Notes: a model not told the origin generated them from the sequence alone. Positions 1 through 10,085 are shown, counted from the first letter of the stretch. The stretch is 12,257 nucleotides of DNA from Deltaproteobacteria bacterium (GCA_013151365.1 JAADIK010000096.1:1107-13363); one strand, 5' to 3'. A program made the numbers and translations.

Positions 1-209
1 CGGATCAGACTCAGGATCCGCTGCTGGACCGAGCTTCCTTCCAGGCTATCGCCGCTTCGGGCGGACAGGCCCGCACTGCGTACCGCCCATGGATCGCAGG
101 CCCGGGCCGGCGACAGTACATCCATGTAACAATCCTCGCAGAGGATAATGTCGTGATATGATCGCTCCTCGCCTTCCGGGATCGAGGTGCCGCATTTATG
201 ACATTCCAT
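1..209 (-). CDS. Small zinc-ribbon (CxxC/CxxC) protein, 5' part only
   Basis: This gene runs off the left edge; about 69 codons are visible and contain no stop. The N-terminus has two Cys pairs, CHKC at residues 3-6 and CEDC at residues 24-27, spaced as in LIM-like or zinc-ribbon folds, so a bound zinc is likely. A short ACDPWAV stretch follows at about residues 37-43, and the visible part ends in what may be the beginning of a helical domain (QQRILSLI). The start at 209 is preferred over an in-frame ATG at 221 because GGAG lies 6 bases upstream of it, whereas nothing like a ribosome site precedes 221. It follows the methyltransferase by about 32 bases on the same strand, so the two are probably cotranscribed. 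Function is unknown; a regulator or metal-binding accessory protein would fit. The reading frame is well supported, the role is not. Confidence 0.7.
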   Translation of the reverse strand, partial: MECHKCGTSIPEGEERSYHDIILCEDCYMDVLSPARACDPWAVRSAGLSARSGDSLEGSSVQQRILSLI

Positions 210-241
210 GATGTGCTCCATATTGACGATTGACCGATTTG

Positions 242-881
242 TTACGCCACCGGATTGCGAGCGGTGAGCAGAAAGACGGGGTAATCCTTGGTCTTCCCGC
301 CTGCCACCTTTTTCCGGATAACATGCGCCTCAGAGAAGAAAAGCTCCCGGAAACCCGCCCGGGTAGCCAGTTCCGCCAGCTCCACGGGATCAAAGCCCAG
401 GTGCCAGACCCCGGTCATGTCCGGATGAAAAGAGCCGTCTTCCCGGGCCAGGTCGGCAAAGGCGATCCGGCCCTAGAAGATCACGGCAGGTCCGCAGGGT
501 TGCCAGGGTATCCTCGATATGATGAAGGGTCATGCCGCTGTAGATCAGGTGAAAGCGGCTCTCCCCCAGCGAGGCGGGGTCGCGGGTCAGGTCCAGCAGC
601 ATGGTGGAGATGTTGTGCGCCCCGGCCGCGGTCTTTTTCTTTTCAAGTTCGGCCAGCATGCCCTGGGAACTGTCCGTGGCCAGGATGCTCCCCACCTGCG
701 GGGCCAGTTCCATGGTCACCAGGCCGGTGCCGCTGCCGATCTCCAGGCAGTCCATGGACCGGTCGAGGGTGATGTTCTGCGTAATCGCCCGGGCCACGGC
801 GCGGGCCAGATCGAGCCGCAAGGGATTTTCGTCCCAGGACGCGGCCCGTTTGTCAAATGATTGCTGTGAAGCAGTGGTCAT
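242..881 (-). CDS. Class I SAM-dependent methyltransferase, frameshifted (probable pseudogene or sequence error)
   Basis: The protein begins MTTASQQSFDKRAASWDENP, typical of UbiE/BioC-like small-molecule methyltransferases. Motif I (LEIGSGTGL) lies near residue 50, an acidic ATDSS motif II follows, and the middle part reads LIYSGMTLHHI. After RDLLGP the frame breaks at about 466-473: the unshifted frame stops at 390, but the adjacent frame continues naturally with RIAFADLAREDGSFHPDMTG and ends TARNPVA at 242. The whole span is 640 bases, one more than a multiple of three, consistent with a single small indel (net +1 or -2) where a GG-rich turn is normally encoded. The start at 881 has AGGGA about 10 bases upstream. 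The substrate is unknown. The fold assignment is sure; whether the gene is truly broken is not. Confidence 0.75.
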
Positions 882-899
882 GGTGTCTGTATCCCTGGT

Positions 900-952
900 A
901 AAAAAAAGAGGCCGGAAAACCGGCAATGTGCGACCAGGCCCCTTCCGGGGCC
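900..952 (-). terminator. Attenuator-like leader: hairpin 1 plus intrinsic terminator before the methyltransferase
   Basis: Read on the minus strand, the leader first forms a perfect 6 bp stem with a GGAA tetraloop (937-952). It then forms GCCGG-TTTT-CCGGC (911-924) followed after three bases by eight T residues (900-907), which is the standard shape of a Rho-independent terminator. The T tract ends only 18 bases before the ATG at 881, and no other gene lies upstream on this strand, so the terminator would act on the leader itself. The 3' half of hairpin 1 (937-946) can also pair over 10 bases, with three G-U pairs, with the 3' arm of the terminator stem plus part of its T tract (904-913). 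That pairing is a plausible antiterminator. The pairings are read directly; regulation is inferred. Confidence 0.5.
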
Positions 953-960
953 GCAATAAT

Positions 961-989
961 ATTGTACCCGCTCCGGCCGGAAATGTCGA
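961..989 (-). promoter_or_regulatory. Sigma70-type promoter for the methyltransferase / zinc-ribbon operon
   Basis: On the minus strand a -35 box TCGACA (984-989) and a -10 box TACAAT (961-966) are separated by exactly 17 bases; each differs from consensus at one position. Transcription would start near 954 and give a leader of about 70 bases that contains the attenuator-like hairpins. Confidence 0.55.
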
Positions 990-1104
990 ATTTGCGGCCT
1001 GACATACTCCTTGCCGCCTGGCGCGTATGAACCCGGATAGCCGGAATCGCCATGCGCCGCCTGTTTGGTTTTTCCCCGGGCCAAAAATATATTATTTTTT
1101 ACTA

Positions 1105-1136
1105 TTGACCCTAGACCATGGTCCAGGGCTTATACT
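1105..1136 (+). promoter_or_regulatory. MerR-type promoter and operator upstream of merR-copA
   Basis: The -35 box TTGACC (1105-1110) and the -10 box TATACT (1131-1136) are 20 bases apart, the over-long spacing that MerR-family activators correct by DNA distortion. Inside the spacer lies a 20 bp dyad, CCCTAGACCA facing TGGTCCAGGG (1109-1128), with one mismatched pair. An A/T-rich run (1083-1105) just upstream could serve as an UP element. The promoter precedes the regulator gene, so autoregulation of the whole two-gene operon is expected. Confidence 0.75.
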
Positions 1137-1186
1137 TAAATCAGGAAGGAAGAAAAAAACTCCAACCCGGTTGCAGGAGGTCGACA

Positions 1187-1616
1187 ATGAACGGACTGAC
1201 TATTGGCAGGATGGCGAAAAAAGCAGGAGTCACTATTGACACGGTGCGTTTTTACGAACGGCGCGGGCTGATTGCCGAGCCGCCCAGAAGCGCTGCCAAT
1301 TACCGGCTCTACCCGGAGGAAGACGCGGACCGGCTCCGCTTTATCCGGCATGCCAAGGACCTGGGGTTTTCACTCAACGAAATCAAGGAACTGCTCAATC
1401 TGCGTCACGACCCGGCCGCCACCAAGGCGGATGTAAAACATTGCGCCGAGGCCAAAATCAAGGATATCAAACAGAAAATCAAAGATCTTTCCAATATCCT
1501 GGCGGCCCTGGAGCCGCTGACTGCGACCTGCAACGGCCATGGACCGGTGAGCGAATGTCCGATCCTGGAGGCGCTGGAAACGGACCAAAATCATCATCAC
1601 CATGGAGGTGAGCGAC

Positions 1617-1642
<26 letters not shown>
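1187..1642 (+). CDS. MerR-family heavy-metal-responsive transcriptional regulator
   Basis: A 151-residue MerR protein. The N-terminal winged helix-turn-helix (IGRMAKKAGVTIDTVRFYERRGLI, about residues 6-29) is followed by the usual RLYPEEDADRLRFI segment and a dimerisation helix. The metal site is visible: C86 (KHC) at the position of ZntR C79 / MerR C82, and the loop C115-N-G-H118-...-C124 followed by PILEAL. The 9-residue Cys spacing and the extra Cys resemble divalent-metal sensors (ZntR, CadR, PbrR, MerR) more than CueR, which has Ser in place of C86. The tail is His-rich (HHHHGGERHDEHH), which is unusual. The start at 1187 has AGGAGG six bases upstream; a longer frame reaching back to 1118 would lie inside the operator. 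Its end overlaps the ATPase start by 26 bases. The ion sensed is an inference. Confidence 0.9.
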
Positions 1643-4007
<2,365 letters not shown>

Positions 4008-4149
4008 GCGGGGGCGAAAATCATTGCTCCGGTTTGTCCCGACCAAGGCATGAGTCCCCGCCCCGCCCTGAGTTTTACGAACAGGGAGCGCACCCCGCAA
4101 CCCATTGCAGGCCAGACAACCATACGTTATCATTCACCAAATAACGGAA
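4008..4149. other. Intergenic stretch without a recognisable gene
   Basis: This 142-base stretch follows the ATPase stop. I see no coding signal and no strong intrinsic terminator; GC-rich blocks near 4008 and 4058 are complementary but far apart and lack a T tract. A perfect 6 bp stem with a 10-base loop (4125-4146) is the only other structure. Confidence 0.5.
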
Positions 4150-4249
4150 GCCATCAGGGGTGCCCCGGATTTGCGCAGTCGTGTCTGTCCGCTATAGTCC
4201 CTCTATGCGGTCAGGCGCGACCGCGTGAAGATGGGGTACCCCTGATGGC
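4150..4249. repeat. 100 bp imperfect foldback palindrome
   Basis: The ends are 17-base inverted repeats (4150-4166 and 4233-4249) that differ at one position. The pairing continues inward through GTCGTGTCTGTCCGC against GTCGCGCCTGACCGC, and then through CCGC/GCGG and ATAG/CTAT to a tiny central loop around 4196-4200. The whole segment is therefore one long hairpin. It has no coding capacity, and I see no clear target-site duplication. It lies three bases from the next foldback element. It could be a decayed miniature transposable element, a REP-like repeat or a structured 3' region; copies elsewhere in the genome would decide. Confidence 0.6.
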
Positions 4250-4252
4250 CTA

Positions 4253-4431
4253 GGGCCTGTAAGAAAATAACAAGAACATCTTGCATCTCATCTTCAGGCC
4301 ATCTTTGGCTATGGTGCAATCGCAAAATCCTCGACGTAGCCCTGCTACGCCTGCGGTTTTACTCAATTACCATAACCAAATCTGACCCAAATATGAGCGC
4401 AATTTTGCCCATGTTATTTTCTTACAGGCCC
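4253..4431. mobile_element. 179 bp foldback MITE-like element with 20 bp perfect terminal inverted repeats
   Basis: The ends GGGCCTGTAAGAAAATAACA (4253-4272) and their exact inverse complement (4412-4431) bound a segment made of two equal 87-base arms around a five-base loop (about 4340-4344, CCCTG, inside CGTAG/CTACG). By my hand alignment about 58 of 87 arm positions match, including all 20 terminal ones and blocks such as TTTGG-C/T-TATGGT. No protein is encoded, so it would need a transposase in trans. TA lies directly outside the left end and TTA outside the right end; a target duplication is not resolved. The right end touches the 3' end of the RND gene. The family was not recognised. 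Confidence 0.7.
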
Positions 4432-7400
4432 TTACGGCCCAGGCTGTAAAATATGGGCACGTAAACCAGGGTAAGTATAGTCGAAACCAATAAGCTACCA
4501 CGACCGCCAGGGGCGAAAGCCTCTCCAGGCCGATGGCCTTCTGGGCGGCCACGGGCCACATCCCCACGATGGTACATGAGGCGGTCATGATTATGGGCCT
4601 GGTCCGCATTTTTACGGCCTCTTGAATGGCACTCACCAGGTCCGCCCCCCGCTTCCTTGCCTGCTCGATAAAATCGATCAGGAGAATGGAATTATTCACC
4701 ACGATACCGGTGAGCAGGATCATCCCCATGGTTGCCGGCATGCACATGTGCCGGCCGGTGATGAGCAGCCCCCAGACCGCGCCGATTATGGACAGGGGAA
4801 TCGCCGACATGATGACGATGGGATTGACCCATGATTTGAAGGTGATTACCAGGGAGAAAAAGAGCAGCAGGACCGCGATGCCCAGGGACTTGCCCAGACG
4901 TTTGCCGGTATCTCCCATGTTCTTGTACTCCCCTTCATAAGAGAGCCGGTAGCCCGGCGGCATCTCAATACCGGCCAGGACCTTGACGATCCGCCCATGC
5001 AGACGGCTGATCGAGGTGGTGGCCCGGTAGCCGTAAATGTCGATAACCGGGGAGAGATCTTTCCGGGTAAACACGGTACGGGTAAAGCCGCTCTCCAGCG
5101 CCGCAAATTCCCGGAGAGGAACCGGCCCCCTGGGAGTAGCTATCTCGTAGGCCATGATGTCTTGCACATCGTTCCGGTCATTCTGCCCGTACCGCACCCT
5201 GATAAGATAGCCGTCTTCGCCGGTCACCCGGAGGATCGACGCCCCTTCGCCCTGGATCGCCTGTTGCAGCTGGGCGCTTATGGAGGCCGGGTTCATGCCG
5301 AAGAGGGCGGCCTTTTGGGGATCAATGGAGAGGAGCATCTCTTTCTTGTCGATACGCCACGAACGGGAGACCGAGGTCAGGCCGCGGACCTGTTCGAGCC
5401 GTGCCTGCACCTCCCCGGCCAGGGCCGCAAGCACCTTGGGCTCCGGCCCGCTGATCATGATATCCACGGGGGCCGCGATGGAGGAGAGAGGAGTGGCGCC
5501 GAAGTCATAGACCGACAGGGAGGTAATGCCGGGTATTTTACCCGCCCTCTTCCTGATGGTCTCTTCCAGCTGCCAGATGGTCTGTTTGCGGTGAAAGCGG
5601 TCCACGAAATGGGCGGTGATCGAGCCGTCCTGGGGGGTGCGGCCGGTTCCGAAACTCACCACCCCGGGCTCCGAACCGACTTCGAGGGCAAGGAGCTTAA
5701 GCCCCGGCACACTCTCCACCACGGCCTTCACCTGTTTGGCGATTCTCTCCGTGGCCTTGAGGGAGGAATCGGCCTCCGTCCGGAAGGCCACCTTGACGAT
5801 GCCGGTGTCCATGGAGGGCATAAGATCGCGGCCCACCAGGGGCATCTGTCTCATGCTGACCACGAACAGGGCGATCCCGGCCAGTATAAAGAGGAGGCGG
5901 TGGGAAAGGGCGAAGACTACCAGGTCGGAGAAAAAATTGGTGACCGGGGTGATCGTATATCGGTCCAGGAGCTCAAACAATCTTTCAAACCGGTTCCGGG
6001 TGGTCTTGCCGGCAAAGTACCGGGCCAGAAGCGGAATGATGGTGACCGAGACCACGAAGGAGGAAAGCAGGGTCAGGGAAAGAACCACGGTAAGAGGCCG
6101 CAGGATCTTGCCGGGATATCCGCCCACGAACATGATGGGGACGAGGACGATCACCGTGGTGAAGGTCCCGGCCCAGTCGGCCAGGACGATCTCGTTGAGG
6201 CCCTCCACCACGGCCCGGCCGATGGGTTTTTTCAATTTCACCGCGTGGCGCTGGATATTCTCGATGACCACGATGGTGTCATCCACCAGGAGCCCCACCG
6301 AGAGGATGATTGCCGTCATGGTGACGATATTGAGTTCATAACCCAGCATGTACATGCCGGCAAAGGCCATGAAACACACCAGGGGGATGGAGACCGCAGC
6401 CAGGGATGCGAGTCTCATGCTGGCCAGCATGACGAATATTACCAGCACGGTCATCATGATCGAGTCCCGGAGGGCCTGGGCCATGTTATTGATACTGGTC
6501 TCGATCAGGTTTTTCTGGGTATCGGCTGTTTTAAAGTTGATCTCCGGAAATTGGGCCTTGATTTTGGGCAGGGCCTTCTCCAGGGCGGCAATGGTGGTGG
6601 TGACGTGGCCGCCCTTTTCCGGCCGCAGGATGTTGAGGCCGATGGCCTCCCGCTTATTGCCGATAAACAGGCTCTGCCGGTCCCGGTAGGAAACCTTTAT
6701 CCCGGCAATGTCTTTTAAACGGACGGCCGCCCCGCCTTTAACGGCCACCACGATATCGGCGATCCGGGCCAGGTCCTTTTTTTCACCATAGGTCTTGATG
6801 CGGTACTGCTCGTCTTTCCTGATAATCAGGCCGTTGGGGATGTTGACATTCTGGCTCCTGACGGCCCCGATCACCTGGGCCAGGGAAATGCCCAGAGCCC
6901 GGAGTTTCACGGGATCGACACTGATCGCGATTTCCGGCAGGAAACCGCCGAAGACCTCTACGTTTCCCACCTCGGGAATCCGCAGGAAGGCCTCCTTGAT
7001 CTCGTTATCCGCCAGCTGGCGCACCTTGGCCAGGTCCAGGTGCGAACCTTTTTTGGCGGACAGGGCCAGGGTGAAGACCGGGGCCGTGGCGTCGCTCACC
7101 TTGAAGATCTCCGGCGGCCGGGCAGCGGCCGGCAGCCGGGCCTCTATCCTTTTCAAGGCGTTGGCGACATCCGTGGCCGCGGAATCCAGGCCTTTTTTAT
7201 AATCAAACTCAGCGGCAACGGCCGTCATGCCGTCCTGGCTGGTGGAACGAACCGTGCGGACAAGGCTGATGGCGGAGAGGGCCTTTTCAACCGGCCGGGT
7301 CACATCTGTTTCCACATCCCGAGCCGCGGCCCCCGGCTCTGCTATGATAACCACCACCTGAGGATAATTGGCGTCCGGGAACAGGTTCATGGGCATGAAA

Positions 7401-7495
7401 AAAAAGCCGATCACCCCGAGAACCGCGATCAGGAGAAGAACGGAAAAGATCAGGTGCGGCCGCTTGAGGACCCAATCGCCAAGATTAAACTTCAT
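4367..7495 (-). CDS. RND-family efflux pump permease, frameshifted near its C-terminus
   Basis: An inner-membrane proton-driven pump subunit, 1042 residues as read. It has the RND plan: a first membrane helix after VLKRPHLIF, a large periplasmic loop beginning MNLFPDANYPQVVV, a helix bundle, and the second half repeating it. The proton-relay pair D405-D406 (GLLVDDTIVVIEN) is the drug/hydrophobe-exporter type, not the CzcA metal type; VVNNSILL (N934-N935) occupies the TM10 position. After LSPLAVVV the frame slips at about 4494-4499. One added base restores LLVSTILTLVYVPIFYSLGR, the normal last helix, ending at 4422, which gives about 1024 residues. The unshifted frame instead reads into the foldback element and stops at 4367. 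It starts three bases after the fusion-protein stop with GGGAG upstream, so it is the last gene of the operon. The substrate is unknown. Confidence 0.9.
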   Translation of the reverse strand: MKFNLGDWVLKRPHLIFSVLLLIAVLGVIGFFFMPMNLFPDANYPQVVVIIAEPGAAARDVETDVTRPVEKALSAISLVRTVRSTSQDGMTAVAAEFDYKKGLDSAATDVANALKRIEARLPAAARPPEIFKVSDATAPVFTLALSAKKGSHLDLAKVRQLADNEIKEAFLRIPEVGNVEVFGGFLPEIAISVDPVKLRALGISLAQVIGAVRSQNVNIPNGLIIRKDEQYRIKTYGEKKDLARIADIVVAVKGGAAVRLKDIAGIKVSYRDRQSLFIGNKREAIGLNILRPEKGGHVTTTIAALEKALPKIKAQFPEINFKTADTQKNLIETSINNMAQALRDSIMMTVLVIFVMLASMRLASLAAVSIPLVCFMAFAGMYMLGYELNIVTMTAIILSVGLLVDDTIVVIENIQRHAVKLKKPIGRAVVEGLNEIVLADWAGTFTTVIVLVPIMFVGGYPGKILRPLTVVLSLTLLSSFVVSVTIIPLLARYFAGKTTRNRFERLFELLDRYTITPVTNFFSDLVVFALSHRLLFILAGIALFVVSMRQMPLVGRDLMPSMDTGIVKVAFRTEADSSLKATERIAKQVKAVVESVPGLKLLALEVGSEPGVVSFGTGRTPQDGSITAHFVDRFHRKQTIWQLEETIRKRAGKIPGITSLSVYDFGATPLSSIAAPVDIMISGPEPKVLAALAGEVQARLEQVRGLTSVSRSWRIDKKEMLLSIDPQKAALFGMNPASISAQLQQAIQGEGASILRVTGEDGYLIRVRYGQNDRNDVQDIMAYEIATPRGPVPLREFAALESGFTRTVFTRKDLSPVIDIYGYRATTSISRLHGRIVKVLAGIEMPPGYRLSYEGEYKNMGDTGKRLGKSLGIAVLLLFFSLVITFKSWVNPIVIMSAIPLSIIGAVWGLLITGRHMCMPATMGMILLTGIVVNNSILLIDFIEQARKRGADLVSAIQEAVKMRTRPIIMTASCTIVGMWPVAAQKAIGLERLSPLAVVVAYWFRLYLPWFTCPYFTAWAVRACKKITWAKLRSYLGQIWLW

Positions 7496-7498
7496 GGC

Positions 7499-8644
7499 CT
7501 ATCTCCCTGTCCCGGCCGGGCCGGCGAGACTCACCGGTCTTACCTTCCGGCCCTGGTGGAGCCGCAGCAGCACGTCTTCCCCGGCCACCACCACTTTCTG
7601 CCCGGCGGCAAGGTCGCCTTTCACGCAGGCCCGGTCCGGGTTCTGCACCAGCATGTGCACGGGGACGATCCGCACCGCCTGGTTGTTATCCACCACAAAG
7701 ACAAAATTGCCGCTTGCTTCATGCAGAACGGCCCTCTGGGGCACAATGAATCCCCGCCCCCGGGCAACGGTAAAGACAACCCCCAGGGACGATCCCGCCG
7801 GCAGGCCAAAGGGCCTGGCAACGAGATCCACCTCGCAGACCGGAAGCAGGCCCGCCGAACCGGCCGGGTAGAGACTGCTTATGGCGGTCTGGACAGCCCC
7901 CTGCGTGCCCGCTCCGGCTACGATCCGCACGGGGTCTCCTGCCTTGAGAACAGGAAATATATCCTGCGGCAGGGTGACGAGCAGCTTGTACCCCTTGTCC
8001 AGCGCATCAATGGCGAGGAGCGGTTTCCCCGGCAGCGCGATGTCTCCCGGTTCCATGAGGCGCTTGGTGACCAGGGCGTCGTATGGCGCGGCGAGCCGGG
8101 TGTATGACAGCTCAACCCTTGCCGTTCTGAGCGAGCTTTCAAGGGCCTTGAGTCTCGATTCGGCCGCGGCCCTGGCCATATCGGAACGATCAAGGGCCTC
8201 TTTGCTCAAACCCTTGTTCTGATACAGCACCAGGTCCCGGTGATATATGCCCTCGTAGGTGGCAAGCGCGGTCCTGGCGGCATCCACCTGGGCCGCGAGT
8301 GATTTCTCCTTATCCCTCTGGATTCTGGAATCCAGAACCGCCACGATCCGGCCTTTTTTCACCACCTCCCCTTCCCGAACCCGGATGGAGATGATCCGGG
8401 CCGCCAGTTGGGATGACACCTGGCCGGAGACCCTGGCCCGCAGAATACCGAGGTATTTTCTCGTGTCGGCCAGGTTGCCGGATTGTATGACCGCGGTATT
8501 CACCGCCATGAGCGGCCTGGCCGGCGGCGGCGTCTTTGCCAGCTCCTTTTTCTTGTTGCGGACGATAAGAACGCCGCCGACCACCAGCACAACGGCAATC
8601 AGGCAAAAAATGACGATTCTTAAAACTCGGGTACTCTTCGACAT
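7499..8644 (-). CDS. RND efflux membrane-fusion (periplasmic adaptor) protein, HlyD/AcrA family
   Basis: A 381-residue adaptor that links the RND pump to the outer-membrane channel. Residues about 7-28 form an N-terminal membrane anchor; there is no lipobox. A split biotinyl-lipoyl domain follows: the first half (VSSQLAARIISIRVREGEVVKKG) and the second half (LSYTRLAAPYDALVTKRLMEPGDIALPG) flank an alpha-helical hairpin of about residues 110-170. Beta-barrel and membrane-proximal segments follow (IFPVLKAGDPVRIV; FIVPQRAVLHEASGNFVFVV; LAAGQKVVVAGEDVLLRLHQG). No Met/His-rich metal site of the CusB type is seen. It begins 23 bases after the TolC-like gene, with CGGAG nine bases upstream of the ATG, and ends three bases before the pump start, so it is tightly coupled to both. 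Confidence 0.92.
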   Translation of the reverse strand: MSKSTRVLRIVIFCLIAVVLVVGGVLIVRNKKKELAKTPPPARPLMAVNTAVIQSGNLADTRKYLGILRARVSGQVSSQLAARIISIRVREGEVVKKGRIVAVLDSRIQRDKEKSLAAQVDAARTALATYEGIYHRDLVLYQNKGLSKEALDRSDMARAAAESRLKALESSLRTARVELSYTRLAAPYDALVTKRLMEPGDIALPGKPLLAIDALDKGYKLLVTLPQDIFPVLKAGDPVRIVAGAGTQGAVQTAISSLYPAGSAGLLPVCEVDLVARPFGLPAGSSLGVVFTVARGRGFIVPQRAVLHEASGNFVFVVDNNQAVRIVPVHMLVQNPDRACVKGDLAAGQKVVVAGEDVLLRLHQGRKVRPVSLAGPAGTGR

Positions 8645-8667
8645 GGTTTGATTCTCCGGGTATTTTG

Positions 8668-10053
8668 TTACGATCCGTCACTTTGTCCGGCCGGCCGGAT
8701 AACGGCGGTTGCAAGCCTGAGTGCCGTTACCGCCTGTCGCCGGTCGAACAGGGCCCTTATATACTGGGCCTTGGCCTGCCACCAGGCGGCCTGGGCCTTC
8801 AGCAGGTCGGTCACCGTGCCGGTTCCCTTCCGGTAGCGCAGGGTCTCTATTTTATATGCCTCCGCAGCGGTCATCCGGGCCTTGCCGGCCAGCGCTATCC
8901 TCGCCCCGGCCTCCCGCAGTGACGACAGGGCGGCATAGACCTGGGACTCCGCCTTGAGCCTAAGTCCATTCAGCGCCAGGGCCGCGGCATCCCGTTTTGC
9001 CCTGGCCCCGGCCACCTTCGCCGCAATCAGGCCGCTGTTGAAAATATTCATGGACACATGTATTCCCGCGGACCAGCGCCCTTCCTCGCCATCGAGGCCG
9101 GCGCCCGCGTGCCGGCCGTAATCGCCCACCAGGTCCACGCTCGGCAGCCGCAGCCCCTTGGCGATCCGCAATGACTCGTCAGCCCTTTCGACCATCTTCC
9201 CGGCCCGGATGATGTCGGGCCGTTTGCCGATGCACTTCTTGAGCCGCCCGCGGCCCTCCGGCCCGGTAAGGGAAGCAACGAGATCCGCTTCCTCCTTACC
9301 GTTTTTCTCCAGGCTCCCCCTGGTCTCAACCGCAGTTGCAGGCGACCAGCCCAAGAGGAGGCAAAGTTGCTGCCCGGCCCGCTTGAGTGTCTCCCGGGTC
9401 CTGACCAGATCGAGGCGCTCGGAGGCCACCTGGGTGTCGATTTCCATGAGATCAAGGGGGGCTATCCGGCCGAGCTTGAGCCGGAGAGCGGCGTCTTTTC
9501 TCGTTTTCTCGATGGCCGCCAGGGTCTTCTCTTTGGCGCGCCGGAGTGATTTCAGGTAAAGAATGCTATTGAACGTATCCGTCACGGCGGCGATCAGGGT
9601 TTCCCTGGAATAGGCCAGCCCCGCCCGGGCAACCCCCACATCCTTGGCGGCCGCGCGAATCCCGCTCCGCAGCCTGCCCCCCTCGTACAGGGGCACCCTG
9701 AATGAAAGACCCGCCTGATATTGATCCCTGCTGAAGAGGGGAGGCGGTAGATTGAGCCCCTGGATGGGCACGACGGAGACAGGGTCACTAAACCTGTCGT
9801 ACCTGGCATAACCATTCACCTGGGGGAAGAGGCCGGCCCGAACCGCCTTTCTGCCGGATACCGCTCCCCGGACCACTGCCCGGTTCTCCTTGATCTTCGG
9901 GCTGTTTGCCAGAGCGGTCCGGACGGCCTCGTCCAAGGTGAGAACCTTGGCGGCGCGGGCCGTTTCCAGGCCGGAGCCAAGGACCAGCCCGGCTATCAAA
10001 ACCAATGTCAGTAAGCACAGACTGACCAACCGTGTAAATCCTGTTCTATCCAT
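8668..10053 (-). CDS. TolC-family outer-membrane efflux protein
   Basis: A 461-residue outer-membrane channel protein. It has a long basic-then-hydrophobic signal peptide (MDRTGFTRLVSLCLLTLVLI..., probable cleavage after ARA near residue 35), followed by the standard opening LTLDEAVRTALANSPKIKENRA. Two TolC-type repeats follow, each with helical hairpins and a beta segment; YARYDRF and VPLYEGGRLRSGI belong to the first, SAGIHVSMNIFNSGLIAAKV to the second, and the end reads ETLRYRKGTGTVTDLLKAQAAW, a usual C-terminal repeat signature. The ATG at 10053 is preferred over a GTG at 10065, which would add only four residues; neither has a strong ribosome site. It is the first structural gene of the pump operon, downstream of the repressor. 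Confidence 0.92.
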   Translation of the reverse strand: MDRTGFTRLVSLCLLTLVLIAGLVLGSGLETARAAKVLTLDEAVRTALANSPKIKENRAVVRGAVSGRKAVRAGLFPQVNGYARYDRFSDPVSVVPIQGLNLPPPLFSRDQYQAGLSFRVPLYEGGRLRSGIRAAAKDVGVARAGLAYSRETLIAAVTDTFNSILYLKSLRRAKEKTLAAIEKTRKDAALRLKLGRIAPLDLMEIDTQVASERLDLVRTRETLKRAGQQLCLLLGWSPATAVETRGSLEKNGKEEADLVASLTGPEGRGRLKKCIGKRPDIIRAGKMVERADESLRIAKGLRLPSVDLVGDYGRHAGAGLDGEEGRWSAGIHVSMNIFNSGLIAAKVAGARAKRDAAALALNGLRLKAESQVYAALSSLREAGARIALAGKARMTAAEAYKIETLRYRKGTGTVTDLLKAQAAWWQAKAQYIRALFDRRQAVTALRLATAVIRPAGQSDGS

Positions 10054-10085
10054 GGTTGCGCACACCTTTCCCGGCAGATGGTAAA

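Noticed and set aside
853..1084. Several open frames of 66-133 codons on both strands around the merR promoter
   Set aside because: They overlap the two promoters and the leader hairpins, lack ribosome sites and have no family-like sequence.
4008..4068. Complementary GC blocks after the copper ATPase stop as a terminator
   Set aside because: The loop would be about 45 bases, and no T tract follows.
4997..6718. Long plus-strand open frame of 573 codons
   Set aside because: It lies wholly opposite the RND pump gene, is rich in Gly/His/Asp as expected for the antisense of GC-rich code, has no ribosome site and no recognisable domain.
4372..7495. Assignment of the RND pump as a copper/silver (CusA) or zinc/cobalt/cadmium (CzcA) exporter because it neighbours copA
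   Set aside because: The TM4 motif is the GLLVDD type of drug/hydrophobe pumps, no Met-rich metal path or CusB-like Met site was seen, and the operon has its own TetR rather than a metal sensor.
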